Positions 25,533-34,218 of a stretch of 64,000 nucleotides of DNA are shown piece after piece; the first letter of the stretch is position 1; every line of letters starts with the position of its first letter. The position numbers were made by a program, and so were the translations under genes. The DNA comes from Martinezella dioscoreae (GTDB taxonomy: Bacteria; Pseudomonadota; Alphaproteobacteria; Rhizobiales; Rhizobiaceae). Under the pieces are notes generated by a model, which saw nothing but the letters and a program-made list of their open reading frames with translations, did not search any database and was not told where the DNA came from. The stretch covers positions 186,001-250,000 of the forward strand of contig NZ_BLAJ01000004.1 in assembly GCF_009176305.1 (NCBI RefSeq). The letters run 5' to 3'.

Positions 25533-26247
25533 GGAGCAAAGCCAGCCGTTCTACTTCGGCCGCGATCATGGCGGCCTTCGGCCGACCGCCGCGATCCGCG
25601 CCCCATTGCGCGCGCGGATCGAGCGAAATGGGCTTGGCGAGAAGCGCGGCGAGCTGGGCGTTCAAAGAGGACGCCGGATCCCATACTTCCGCTATGGCGC
25701 CGGTTGCGAGAAGATTATCGAGGCCGGGCGCGAAGACGGGGGTTGTGTCGGCCTTTTCTTTCAGCGTGGCAAGCGGCAGCTTGGTCACCCGGGCCATGGA
25801 TGGCAGGTCCATGACTTCGGGCCAGGCGGTGGGCAGGGCTGCCAGCGATCCGCAAGCCAGTGCCGTGGCAATGAAGGCGCCGGCAGCGCTGCCACCATAG
25901 AGAAGGCCGATCGTGCGGTGTCCCGCATGCTCAGCCTGCCACAGCGCCTTTGCCAAATGCGCCAGCGCCTCGCTGAGACCCAGCAGTTCGTCACGCCGGC
26001 TCATGCGTTGACTGCCGGAGTCGACCAGGAATAACAGGGGTGAACTGTCCGGCCGCCGGGCGACTGACAGGATATGCCCGGCCAGCGCTATCGCTTCATC
26101 GACGCCCGGATAGGTCTTGTCGGCAATGCCGATCAGGTCGATCCGGTTTTGTCGGTCCAACCGGCCCCAGCCGGTAACAAGCCCATCCGCCAGCGTCATC
26201 TCATGGCCGGCGGGAAAGAGTGAGGACAGGATGTCAGCGAGCTGCAT
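25525..26247 (-). CDS. mdcE: Malonate decarboxylase gamma subunit
   Basis: Carboxyltransferase-fold subunit that, with MdcD, decarboxylates malonyl-ACP. The protein has 240 residues from the ATG at 26247. The annotated-length alternative at 26364 would overlap mdcD by more than 100 bp. The crotonase-type core includes FLVDSGSQRMSRRDELLGLSEALAHLAKAL and the oxyanion-hole segment GLLYGGSAAGAFIATAL (about residues 110-127), then DLPSMARVTKLPL. It overlaps mdcD by 14 bp and mdcG by 8 bp. Confidence 0.93.
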   Translation of the reverse strand: MQLADILSSLFPAGHEMTLADGLVTGWGRLDRQNRIDLIGIADKTYPGVDEAIALAGHILSVARRPDSSPLLFLVDSGSQRMSRRDELLGLSEALAHLAKALWQAEHAGHRTIGLLYGGSAAGAFIATALACGSLAALPTAWPEVMDLPSMARVTKLPLATLKEKADTTPVFAPGLDNLLATGAIAEVWDPASSLNAQLAALLAKPISLDPRAQWGADRGGRPKAAMIAAEVERLALLHG

Positions 26248-27145
26248 CGGCGCTCTCCCGATGGATATTGGCCGTGGTGAGGAAAGTCCCGATGTCCCGC
26301 TCCGGTATTTGCTCGGGGTCGTCGATCTGCAGCCGCGCCCATATCTCGGTAGCATCATGGGCATTGCCGAAATGGCGCAATCGATGTTCGAGCCGCGTCT
26401 GTTCCGCTTGCAGTACCGTCGGGTCTAAAGTGGCTGGCCGTTGCAGCGCGGCAATCGCGCCGGCGCGGAAGGCGGCGATATCGTCCTCGACGAAGACATC
26501 GGCCCCGCCGATCAGGTAGCGATGCTTGCCGCCCATGGTTCGCCAAACGAGCGCCCGATCGCGCGAGTCGAATTCTTCCACGCCCTTGTTCGTCTCGATG
26601 ACCTCCGGCCCGGACACGGATAGACGACCCTGCTCGGAGATGACGAGTGCCGAGCAGCAGCCGGCAATCAGGCTGCCGCCGCCATAGCAGCCCGCCCGGC
26701 CGCCAAGAAGACCGATGACGCGCGCGCCCTCGGACCGTGCCTCCAGCACGGCGCGCATGATCTCGGAGATCGCCAATTCACCGGCGTTGGCTTCTTGGAG
26801 GCGCACGCCGCCCGTGTCGAAGAGAATGACGATATCCCGCCGCATCTTAGCCGAGGCATGCAGCAGGCCTGTCAGCTTGGCGCCGTGCACCTCGCCGATG
26901 GCACCGCCCATGAAGCGCCCTTCCTGGGCGGCTACCAGTACCGGGCGACCGTCAATGCGGCCGGCTCCGACGATGATGCCATCGTCGAACTGCCGGGGCA
27001 AATCGAAGAGTGAGAGGTGAGGGCTCGTCTCCCGCCGTTCCGGGCCTAGGAATTCGGTGAAGCTGCCGGCATCGAGCAGATGCAGCAGCCGGCCACGGGC
27101 GGAGTCTTCATACCAGCTTCGGCGCGGCGTGCGAGGATCGGTCAT
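26234..27145 (-). CDS. mdcD: Malonate decarboxylase beta subunit
   Basis: Carboxyltransferase-like subunit of the biotin-independent enzyme, 303 residues. It starts SWYEDSARGRLLHLLDAGSF and has the acyl-binding core VAAQEGRFMGGAIGEVHGAKL (about 70-90), ILFDTGGVRLQEANAGELAI and LLGGRAGCYGGGSLIAG. The SGPEVIETNKGVEEFDSRDRALVW stretch is characteristic of MdcD. It overlaps mdcC by 4 bp at the 5' end. Confidence 0.95.
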   Translation of the reverse strand: MTDPRTPRRSWYEDSARGRLLHLLDAGSFTEFLGPERRETSPHLSLFDLPRQFDDGIIVGAGRIDGRPVLVAAQEGRFMGGAIGEVHGAKLTGLLHASAKMRRDIVILFDTGGVRLQEANAGELAISEIMRAVLEARSEGARVIGLLGGRAGCYGGGSLIAGCCSALVISEQGRLSVSGPEVIETNKGVEEFDSRDRALVWRTMGGKHRYLIGGADVFVEDDIAAFRAGAIAALQRPATLDPTVLQAEQTRLEHRLRHFGNAHDATEIWARLQIDDPEQIPERDIGTFLTTANIHRESADAAR

Positions 27146-27453
27146 TCTGGCTTCTCCATCAGCCGCACACCCTGGGCGAGGCGCAGCGCCACCATATCCG
27201 GCCGGGCGCCGCCGTCATTGATCGTGATGCGCAGGCCGCCGGCGGCGGAGCGTGCCGCGAAATCTTCGGTAACCGCTGCCCACAGCTCGGCGAAACCATG
27301 GGCCGGCGTCGCGATCTCGATGACGCAAAGGTCCGGCGCCTCTCGCCGTTCAAGCAATACTTCGAGGTTGCCCGACGCGACGACGCCCACCAAGGCGAGG
27401 GCGCGGGTCCCGCCAGTCTGCGTCGATTTCAATTCGTAAAGCAGATTTTCCAT
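27142..27453 (-). CDS. mdcC: Malonate decarboxylase acyl carrier protein (delta subunit)
   Basis: Small carrier, 103 residues, that holds the acetyl/malonyl group on a dephospho-CoA-derived arm. Ser27 in VVASGNLEVLLE is the predicted attachment residue, matching the family position. It lies 9 bp after mdcA and overlaps mdcD by 4 bp. Modified by MdcB plus MdcG and loaded by MdcH, all encoded in the same operon. Confidence 0.94.
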   Translation of the reverse strand: MENLLYELKSTQTGGTRALALVGVVASGNLEVLLERREAPDLCVIEIATPAHGFAELWAAVTEDFAARSAAGGLRITINDGGARPDMVALRLAQGVRLMEKPE

Positions 27454-27462
27454 AGGGATGGC

Positions 27463-29112
27463 CTACCAATTGCGGAACCGGGAAGGCGGCCTGTAGAGGC
27501 CGCCAGAGGCGAGCATCAGATCCTTGATGGAATGCGCGGCCAGTAGACTGCGATCGGCATCCAGGGGATCAATTCCAAGGTCTTCGGGACGCTGGATGAC
27601 TTTGCGCTGACGTAAGTGCTCCACCATCTTGCGGTCTCGGGCGCGACCGACTTCGGTGTAACCGGCCACGCCGCGGACCGCCTGTTCCCGCTCGTCCCTG
27701 TCGCGACACAACAGCAGATTGGCGATCCCCTCTTCGGTCACGATATGGGTCACGTCATCACCGTAAACCATCACGGGAGCCAGATCGAGCTGTAGCTTGT
27801 CGGCCAGATCCAGGGCGGCCAGACGCTCGACGAACATCGGCACCATGCCATCGCCGAAGGTTTCGCCGATCTGGACGACCAGTTTGCGGCCCCGGCGCAG
27901 GGCAGGGGTGGCAGCGGAGGGATCGGCTTCCCGGCCGGCGCGCAGCCAGGCCTCGCTCGGATGGCGCCGGCCCCGTGCGTCCGATCCCATATTGGGGGCG
28001 CCGCCGAAACCCGCGACCCTGCTGCCGGTCACGGTCGAACTGTTGCCGGCAAGGTCGATCTGCAAGGTCGAGCCGATGAACATGTCGCAGGCATAGAGTC
28101 CGGCGGTCTGGCAAAAGGCGCGGTTGGAACGTAGCGAGCCGTCAGGCCCGGTGAAAAAAATGTCGGGGCGAGCCCGCATATAGTCTTCCATACCCACTTC
28201 GGAGCCGAAGGAATGGATCTGCTCCACCCATCCGGCTTCGATGGCGGGGATCAAGGTGGGATGAGGGTTCAGTGCCCAATGCGTGCAGACCTTGCCCTTC
28301 AATCCCAGCCGCTCACCGTAAGTCGGCAGCAGCAGCTCGATGGCCGCCGTATTGAAGCCGATGCCATGGTTCAGGCGGCGCACGCCATAGGGCATATAGA
28401 GCCCCTTGATCGCCAGCATCGCGGTCAGGATTTGCGTTTCGGTAATCGCCGCCGGATCGCGGGTGAACAGTGGCTCCACATAGAAGGGTCGCTTGGCATC
28501 CACGACGAAATGAACCTGGTCGGCGGGAATGTCGACGCGCGGCACGCGGTCGACGATCTCGCCCACCTGCGCGACGACCAGCCCCTTGCCGAAGCTCGTC
28601 GCCTCCACCACCGTTGGCGTGTCTTCCGTATTCGGCCCGGTATAGAGATTTCCCTCTCTGTCCGCGCTGACGGCGGCGATGAGCGCCACCTTGGGCGTCA
28701 GATCAATAAAATAGCGGGCGAAGAGTTCCAGATAGGTATGGACCGCACCCAGTTCGATCTGGCCGCCGAACATCATGCGCGCGATGCGAGCCGACTGCGG
28801 GCCGGAATAGGAAAAATCGAGCCTTCGGGCGATGCCGCTTTCGAAAATGTCGAGATGCTCCGGCAGGACCACACCCGACTGTACCATATGCAGGTCGTGT
28901 ATCTTGGCGACATCGACCTTGGACAGCGCCTTGGCCAAAAGGTCCGCCTGCTTCTGGTTGTCACCTTCGAGGCAGACGCGATCTCCAGGCTTCAGGATCG
29001 CTTCCAGGAAAGCGACGAGCTGCTGCGGGTCGACGAGCTTGCCGGCAGAGAAACGCTGGCCGGCCTCGAGACGCGCTAGCCTGTCGCGACCTTTCGTATT
29101 CCAATCAAGCAT
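27463..29112 (-). CDS. mdcA: Malonate decarboxylase alpha subunit (acetyl-ACP:malonate transferase)
   Basis: First gene of the operon, 549 residues. Exchanges acetyl for malonyl on the carrier protein. It starts WNTKGRDRLARLEAG and contains KIHDLHMVQSGVVLPEHLDIFE, GAVHTYLELFARYFIDLTPKVALIAAVSADREGNLYTGPNTEDTP and VHFVVDAKRPFYVEPLFTRDPAAIT in the N-terminal CoA-transferase-like half. The middle has DMFIGSTLQIDLAGNSSTV. Length agrees with MdcA of other bacteria. It is divergent from the malonate transporter genes across 173 bp. Confidence 0.95.
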   Translation of the reverse strand: MLDWNTKGRDRLARLEAGQRFSAGKLVDPQQLVAFLEAILKPGDRVCLEGDNQKQADLLAKALSKVDVAKIHDLHMVQSGVVLPEHLDIFESGIARRLDFSYSGPQSARIARMMFGGQIELGAVHTYLELFARYFIDLTPKVALIAAVSADREGNLYTGPNTEDTPTVVEATSFGKGLVVAQVGEIVDRVPRVDIPADQVHFVVDAKRPFYVEPLFTRDPAAITETQILTAMLAIKGLYMPYGVRRLNHGIGFNTAAIELLLPTYGERLGLKGKVCTHWALNPHPTLIPAIEAGWVEQIHSFGSEVGMEDYMRARPDIFFTGPDGSLRSNRAFCQTAGLYACDMFIGSTLQIDLAGNSSTVTGSRVAGFGGAPNMGSDARGRRHPSEAWLRAGREADPSAATPALRRGRKLVVQIGETFGDGMVPMFVERLAALDLADKLQLDLAPVMVYGDDVTHIVTEEGIANLLLCRDRDEREQAVRGVAGYTEVGRARDRKMVEHLRQRKVIQRPEDLGIDPLDADRSLLAAHSIKDLMLASGGLYRPPSRFRNW

Positions 29113-29285
29113 TTGATAGCCCTATGTATGCGCAAGAGCGTGTTTCTGGAAATATAATGTACACACAATTGCGAAAACTGCAACAAAGTGTATTTTAAAA
29201 TCGTCGCGCGGTCTATCCGTATGCATTGGAGGGGAAAAATGGTGAACTCGTATTTCTATCGAAGCGCATGCGGGGAGGATCGCTC
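29113..29285. promoter_or_regulatory. Divergent promoter region of the malonate genes
   Basis: This AT-richer 173 bp stretch separates mdcA and madL and must hold both promoters. It contains the small palindrome TGTACA (29158-29163) next to ACACAATTG and a GTGTATTTTA box. A GntR-type malonate regulator gene lies just beyond madM, so an operator is expected here. The site itself is only a candidate. GGGGAGGA before madL is its ribosome-binding site. Confidence 0.45.
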
Positions 29286-29708
29286 ATGATGATCTCTGGT
29301 GTCGCGATGCTTGCCCTTTGCACCCTCTTGGGAAGCATCCTCGGTGATCTCTTGGGGGTAGCGCTGGGCGTGAAGGCGAATGTCGGCGGTGTCGGCATTG
29401 CCATGATCCTGCTTATCGCCACGCGGCTTTGGCTGAGTAGGCGGGGCTTGTTGACGCTGCCGCTCAAACTCGGTGTCGAGTTCTGGGGCGCTCTCTACAT
29501 CCCGATCGTCGTCGCCATGGCGGCGCAGCAAAACGTGTTGGTGGCCGCGCGCAGCGGTCCGCTGGTGCTGATCGCCGGTATCGTGACGGTTTTCGTTTGT
29601 TTCGCGACCGTCGCCCTGATGAGTCGCATCGGCGAGAGAGGCGAAACGATGGACGAAATCGAAGCGAGGGCCAGGGGTGAGCTTGCCACCTCCAGCAATC
29701 CGGTCTGA
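29286..29708 (+). CDS. madL: Malonate transporter subunit MadL
   Basis: Small membrane subunit of the MadLM malonate carrier, 140 residues with four hydrophobic segments. The ATG at 29286 (or 29289) follows GGGGAGGA by 5 bp. The earlier in-frame start at 29226 lacks a ribosome-binding site. The family segments ISGVAMLALCTLLGSILGDLLG and KANVGGVGIAMILLI are at residues 4-55. It is followed 11 bp later by madM and divergently placed to mdcA. Confidence 0.92.
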   Translation: MMISGVAMLALCTLLGSILGDLLGVALGVKANVGGVGIAMILLIATRLWLSRRGLLTLPLKLGVEFWGALYIPIVVAMAAQQNVLVAARSGPLVLIAGIVTVFVCFATVALMSRIGERGETMDEIEARARGELATSSNPV

Positions 29709-29719
29709 GGGAGGCCGCC

Positions 29720-30484
29720 ATGGAGATCTTGAAACACGGCTTGACCGCCAACAGCCTGCTTACCGCATTCGCCATCGTCGGATTGGTCATGTGGCTGTCG
29801 AACGCCATTTCGAAACATGTCCTGTTCGGCCGTGTCCACGGCTCGGCCATCGCGATCGTTCTGGGGCTCGCCGCCGCCTTCGCGGCTGGTTTGTGGACCG
29901 GAGGCGAGAAAGGGGTGGTGGATATTCCAATCCTGAGTGGCATCGGCCTCATGGGCGGAGCCATGCTGCGCGATTTCGCCATCGTCGCCACGGCCTTCGA
30001 GGTCGATGTCGGCCAAGCACGCAAGGCTGGCGCTGTCGGTGCGCTTGCCCTTGGCCTCGGCACGGTTCTTCCGTTCATTGTCGGCTCGTTGCTCGCCGTC
30101 GCTTTCGGCTATACGGATGCGGTATCCATAACGACGATCGGCGCCGGTGCCGTTACCTACATCGTGGGACCTGTGACGGGTGCCGCTCTGGGCGCAAGCT
30201 CGGCCGTGATCGCGCTGTCGATTGCGACCGGTGTTTTCAAGGCGGTCCTTGTCATGGTCGGAACACCGATCGTGGCCAAGGCGATCGGTCTCGACAATCC
30301 CCGCAGCGCTATGGTGTTCGGCGGCCTGATGGGAACCGTCAGCGGCGTGTCCGGCGGCCTGGCGGCGACCGATCGCCGTCTCGTCCCCTATGGCGCACTG
30401 ACGGCGACGTTTCACACGGGGCTGGGCTGCCTTGTAGCGCCTTCGATCCTTTATCTCGCCGTCAGGGCGATTGCAGGGGGCTGA
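29720..30484 (+). CDS. madM: Malonate transporter subunit MadM
   Basis: Larger membrane subunit of the malonate importer, 254 residues with about 7-8 helices. It shows LKHGLTANSLLTAFAIVGLVMWLSN at the start, then FGRVHGSAIAIVLGLAAAFAAGLWTGGEKG and the GGAMLRDFAIVATAFEVDV segment typical of MadM. Acts with MadL in the inner membrane and supplies the decarboxylase made from the divergent operon. Confidence 0.93.
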   Translation: MEILKHGLTANSLLTAFAIVGLVMWLSNAISKHVLFGRVHGSAIAIVLGLAAAFAAGLWTGGEKGVVDIPILSGIGLMGGAMLRDFAIVATAFEVDVGQARKAGAVGALALGLGTVLPFIVGSLLAVAFGYTDAVSITTIGAGAVTYIVGPVTGAALGASSAVIALSIATGVFKAVLVMVGTPIVAKAIGLDNPRSAMVFGGLMGTVSGVSGGLAATDRRLVPYGALTATFHTGLGCLVAPSILYLAVRAIAGG

Positions 30485-30737
30485 AACAAAATGGGGAAAG
30501 CCGGTCGAACCGGTGCAGAAAAAGGCTTTTAGATGCCGCATCCTGCACGGGATCGCCGGTACGATTTGGGCGCCCGGCTATACCCCGATGCTTGCCGATC
30601 CAGCCGTCGTCGATGGCCTCCTCGCCAGCAGGCAAAACGGGCCGGATGCGGCACCATGCTTCATATCGATTGCTATCTGTCGAATTGGATGGTGTAAAAC
30701 TGAATGGTTGCCCGCCAAATCGGAAACAAGGTTTGAC

Positions 30738-31406
30738 ATGACGGAATTTGACGAAGCTGGATCGATCGGTCAGCGCATTAAACTGGTGCTGATGGATGAG
30801 ATTTCCTCCGGCGCCATAAGGCCCGGCACAAGCCTGGACGAGGCAACGCTCAGCAGCCGCTTCGGCGCTTCCCGCACGCCGGTAAGGGATGCTTTACGTC
30901 AGTTGGAGGCGATCGGGCTCGTCGAGATTCGTCCGCGGCGAGGCGCAACCGTCCTGCCGCTGACCTTGCCGCGGCTGATGGAGATGTTCGAAGTGACCGC
31001 CGAGATGGAATGCATGTGCGTCCGTCTGGCGACCCATCGGATAACGGGCGTGGAGCGCGCGGTTATGACCGAAATTCATGAGCGTTCCGAACTCGCGGCG
31101 AAGGCAGACGACTTTGAACAGTATGACAAGCTCAATTTGTCCTTCCACGAAACGCTATATCGCGGTGCGCATAACGAGTTTCTGTTTGATGAATTGATGA
31201 GGCTGCGGGCAAGACTGCTGCCATTCCGCAGGACTCAGCTGCGGCAACCGAAGCGATTGACGGCTTCATTCCTTGAGCACGAGGCGATCCTGCGCGCCAT
31301 GATCCGGGGCGATGCGACGGAAGCGGCCCTAGTCATGCGCGAACATATGCTGAATGCGGCCTTGGCATTGGCGCGCTACATGGAAATCGACGAGGCAGCG
31401 GAATGA
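30738..31406 (+). CDS. GntR-family regulator (FCD subfamily), probable malonate regulator
   Basis: Transcription factor, 222 residues from the ATG at 30738. The winged HTH is RPGTSLDEATLSSRFGASRTPVRDALRQLEAIGLVEIRPRRGATV (about residues 27-71). The FCD effector domain follows with FEVTAEMECMCVRLAT, the SFHETLYRGAHNEFL metal-site segment and HEAILRAMIRGDATEA. It lies 253 bp after madM in the same orientation and next to the mdc cluster, which is the usual position for a malonate-responsive regulator (MatR/MdcY-like). An upstream in-frame extension is possible but has no motif. Confidence 0.85.
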   Translation: MTEFDEAGSIGQRIKLVLMDEISSGAIRPGTSLDEATLSSRFGASRTPVRDALRQLEAIGLVEIRPRRGATVLPLTLPRLMEMFEVTAEMECMCVRLATHRITGVERAVMTEIHERSELAAKADDFEQYDKLNLSFHETLYRGAHNEFLFDELMRLRARLLPFRRTQLRQPKRLTASFLEHEAILRAMIRGDATEAALVMREHMLNAALALARYMEIDEAAE

Positions 31407-31658
31407 ACAGCCGAACGATTCCACCGTCGCGCAAGCTGTCCGGATCTCAGGATGCATCCGGCAGGCTACAACCTATCCCAATCTGATCCCGCCCTAAAGC
31501 TCGGATCAATCACAGGAATTGCTGCCGCTGCGGCTGATTGATTTTAGCGGGCTGAGCAGCATCCGAGCCGCCTCCCAAGTCCGCTGCGGCTTCTCGATTG
31601 GCCTGACCGCCCTCCGGCACCGATAACAGCGCCTTGGTCGGATCGTTGGTGTTTGACT

Positions 31659-32552
31659 TCAGCCTCTTTCGCGAAGGGCATCGATGACGACGGAGAATGC
31701 GCGAAGATTCTGTCGGCGGCTGGGATAATAGAGGTAGTAGCCCGCGAATTTCGGACACCAGTCGTCGAGGACAAGTTGAAGTCGCCCCGCCTCCAGATGG
31801 TGCTCGACATAGCTTTCCGGAACGTAGGCAATTCCGTGTCCGTCGAGAGCGGCCGATATCATCTCGCGATCGGTATTAAACGTGAGCTGGCCCTCGACCC
31901 TGACCCGGATCTCCTCTCCGTCCTTCTCGAACTCCCAGGCATAGAGACCGCCGATGCGGCCGAGGCGTCGACGAATGCAGTTGTGACGCATCAGCTCCTG
32001 TGGGGTCAGCGGTGCTGATCGGGTTCTAAAGTACTCTGGCGAGCCGACCGCCACCAGCCTCCAGTCGGGGCCGATGCGTACCGCGATCATGTCCTTCTCG
32101 AGGCTTTCGCCAAGCCTGACGCCGGCATCGAACCCGTCCTCGACGATGTTGCGGAAGCTGCCATCGACGCTGAGTTCAAGCTTGATATCAGGGTAATCGG
32201 CAAGGATGGACGACAATTTCGGCCACACGACACTTTCCATGGCGTGGTTGGAAAGCGTGATCCTGACGGTTCCTGCCGGGCGTTCCCGATAGACGGTCAA
32301 GGCTTCGATGTCCGCTTCGATCTCGGCGATGCGAGGCGACAGGGACTGTTGGAGCCGTTCGCCCGCCTCCGTCAGTCCAACGCTTCTCGTCGTGCGCGCC
32401 AGCAGGCGCATGCCAAGACGTTCTTCAAGTTTCTTCACCGCATGACTGAGCGTCGATTGGGATGTGCCCAGCTTTGCGGCCGCTTTCGTGAAGCTCCGTT
32501 CCTCGGCGACGGCCAGGAACACCAGCAGTTCGTTGAAATTTTCCCGTGGCAT
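31659..32552 (-). CDS. LysR-family transcriptional regulator
   Basis: A 297-residue regulator. The N-terminal HTH is FLAVAEERSFTKAAAKLGTSQSTLSHAVKKLEERLG (about residues 10-45) followed by LLARTTRSVGLTEAG. The substrate-binding domain runs from about 90 to 295. It faces a region that now contains only a degraded alcohol-dehydrogenase end and an MFS gene. Its original target was probably the lost dehydrogenase, since LysR proteins of this AaeR-like type often lie divergent to such oxidoreductases. Confidence 0.9.
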   Translation of the reverse strand: MPRENFNELLVFLAVAEERSFTKAAAKLGTSQSTLSHAVKKLEERLGMRLLARTTRSVGLTEAGERLQQSLSPRIAEIEADIEALTVYRERPAGTVRITLSNHAMESVVWPKLSSILADYPDIKLELSVDGSFRNIVEDGFDAGVRLGESLEKDMIAVRIGPDWRLVAVGSPEYFRTRSAPLTPQELMRHNCIRRRLGRIGGLYAWEFEKDGEEIRVRVEGQLTFNTDREMISAALDGHGIAYVPESYVEHHLEAGRLQLVLDDWCPKFAGYYLYYPSRRQNLRAFSVVIDALRERG

Positions 32553-32721
32553 GAGCTTGTCCTATCCCATAATCGCGGGCCGAATTAATATCAATTTTCG
32601 ATAGGTTCATGCAAATTACCCCATCTAATCCGATTTATCGAGCGATGCTATGTATTCTCCCGAATGCGAAACGGACAGGCGCAACGCGCCCCGACGGGAG
32701 ACCGGGCCATGCTCGCGACAA

Positions 32722-32835
32722 TCCTTCATCAATCCCGGAAAGGTCTTCGATCTGGCGGTTCCGCTTGCCGATGTCGCGCATGGTTACAAGGCCATGGATG
32801 AGTGCCGGGCCATCAGGGCACTGCTCGGGATGTGA
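32722..32835 (+). pseudogene. C-terminal remnant of a zinc-type alcohol dehydrogenase
   Basis: About 38 codons ending at a TGA give INPGKVFDLAVPLADVAHGY followed by KAMDECRAIRALL. This matches the invariable end of NAD-dependent medium-chain alcohol dehydrogenases (VFDLTLPLDEVAEGYRAMDERRA pattern). Nothing of the catalytic or nucleotide-binding domains is left upstream. The frame before it is out of family and the LysR gene starts within 170 bp. I read it as a deletion scar. Confidence 0.75.
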
Positions 32836-32845
32836 GGAGCAGGCC

Positions 32846-32908
32846 ATGAAGAAAAGGCAATTCATCGCCGCGACGAGCGCCCCTGCCACCATCAAGACTT
32901 TCCGCTGA
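32846..32908 (+). pseudogene. 20-codon leader fragment of a secreted protein
   Basis: An ATG with GGAG 7 bp upstream starts KKRQFIAATSA, resembling the start of an export signal, but the frame stops after 20 codons. It could be the truncated 5' end of a gene joined to the deletion that removed the neighbouring dehydrogenase, or a small leader. Evidence is thin. Confidence 0.35.
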
Positions 32909-32940
32909 ACAGCGCGTTCAGGCAACTTTGGACAATTGTT

Positions 32941-34116
32941 ATGGAAACCACCTATGACCGCGCCGTCGAGCGTGCGGCCAGCCCATGGGCCGCGATCATC
33001 TGCATGACGCTGATGACCTTTACCCTCGTCGCTTCCGAGTTTCTTCCCGTCAGCCTGCTAACCCCGATCGCAGAGGAGCTTGGCATTACCGCGGGGCAGG
33101 CGGGGCAGGCGATTTCCGTTTCCGGATTTTTCGCGGTCGCCACCAGCCTGTTCAGCAACACGGTGCTGTGGCGGCTGGATCGGCGAACGGTGGTCCTGTC
33201 CTATACGATCGTGATGGTGCTCTCGGGTCTGGCGATCACATTCGCGCCCAACTATCTCGTCTTCATGCTCGGCCGCGCGCTGATCGGCATCGCTATCGGC
33301 GGTTTCTGGTCGCTGTCCACCTCTATCGTCGCGCGCATCGCTGCCGAACAGGACATTCCAAAGGCCCTCGCCATGCTGCAGGGCGGTACTGCTTTGGCCA
33401 CGGTCATCGCTCAGCCGTTGGGAAGCTTCCTCGGCGGATTGATAGGCTGGCGCGGTGCCTTCTTCATCGTCGTTCCGGTCGGCATCATCGCCTTCGTCTG
33501 GCAAATCTTCGCCTTGCCGCGAATACCCGGCGGTTCGAAGAATGACGGGGGCGGTCCGCTCGGGTTGCTGCGAAACCGCGTCTTGGCAATCAGCATGGCC
33601 GCCATGTCCTTCTTCTTCATGGGCCAATTCGCGCTATCGACCTATCTTCGACCGCTCCTTGGAGATGTGACGAGGCTTGATGTGAACGAGCTGTCGGTCG
33701 TGCTCCTCGGCATCGGCGTGTTCGGCCTGCTAGGCACGTCCTTGATCGGCTTCCTGCTGCGAGCGCATCTGGATGCCGTCCTCGCCGGATTCCCCGCGGC
33801 GCTCGCCGCGATCGCTCTGCTGCTGATCCCGCTCGCACCTTCGGGTATTGCGGTCGCCGCGCTCCTCTGCCTGTTCGGGTTCTTCGCCACGCCCATTCCT
33901 GTTGCCTGGAACACATGGATGACCCGGGCCATCCCAGACAAACTCGAGGCCGGCGGCGGGCTGCTGGTGGCGCTGATCCAGGCGGCGATCACCGCCGGTG
34001 CCTTCACAGGCGGGCTGCTGTTCGACGGCGTCGGGTGGTGGAGCCCATTCGCCTATAGCGGTGTTCTGTTTCTGGCGGCCGCCATCATTGCGTTCACGGC
34101 AAGACGGTCCGAATGA
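32941..34116 (+). CDS. Major facilitator superfamily transporter (AraJ/YdhP-like)
   Basis: Inner-membrane exporter-type MFS protein, 391 residues with 12 predicted helices. The early motif SEFLPVSLLTPIAEELGITAGQAGQAISVSG (about residues 31-61) and RRTVVLSYTIVMVLSGLAITFAPNYLVFMLGRALIGIAIGGFWSLS are typical of the sugar-efflux/drug-efflux (DHA1) branch. It carries LDRR in the loop between helices 2 and 3. The substrate is unknown. It is convergent with the GntR gene at 34219. Confidence 0.9.
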   Translation: METTYDRAVERAASPWAAIICMTLMTFTLVASEFLPVSLLTPIAEELGITAGQAGQAISVSGFFAVATSLFSNTVLWRLDRRTVVLSYTIVMVLSGLAITFAPNYLVFMLGRALIGIAIGGFWSLSTSIVARIAAEQDIPKALAMLQGGTALATVIAQPLGSFLGGLIGWRGAFFIVVPVGIIAFVWQIFALPRIPGGSKNDGGGPLGLLRNRVLAISMAAMSFFFMGQFALSTYLRPLLGDVTRLDVNELSVVLLGIGVFGLLGTSLIGFLLRAHLDAVLAGFPAALAAIALLLIPLAPSGIAVAALLCLFGFFATPIPVAWNTWMTRAIPDKLEAGGGLLVALIQAAITAGAFTGGLLFDGVGWWSPFAYSGVLFLAAAIIAFTARRSE

Positions 34117-34218
34117 TCTGGGACAGATCCAGGCGCGGATAGGCCCGCGATGTGAAATGGGGTCGCGGCCCCGGCCGATAGCCTCGCAGGGCATGCCCCA
34201 GGCTGTGGTCGATATTAA

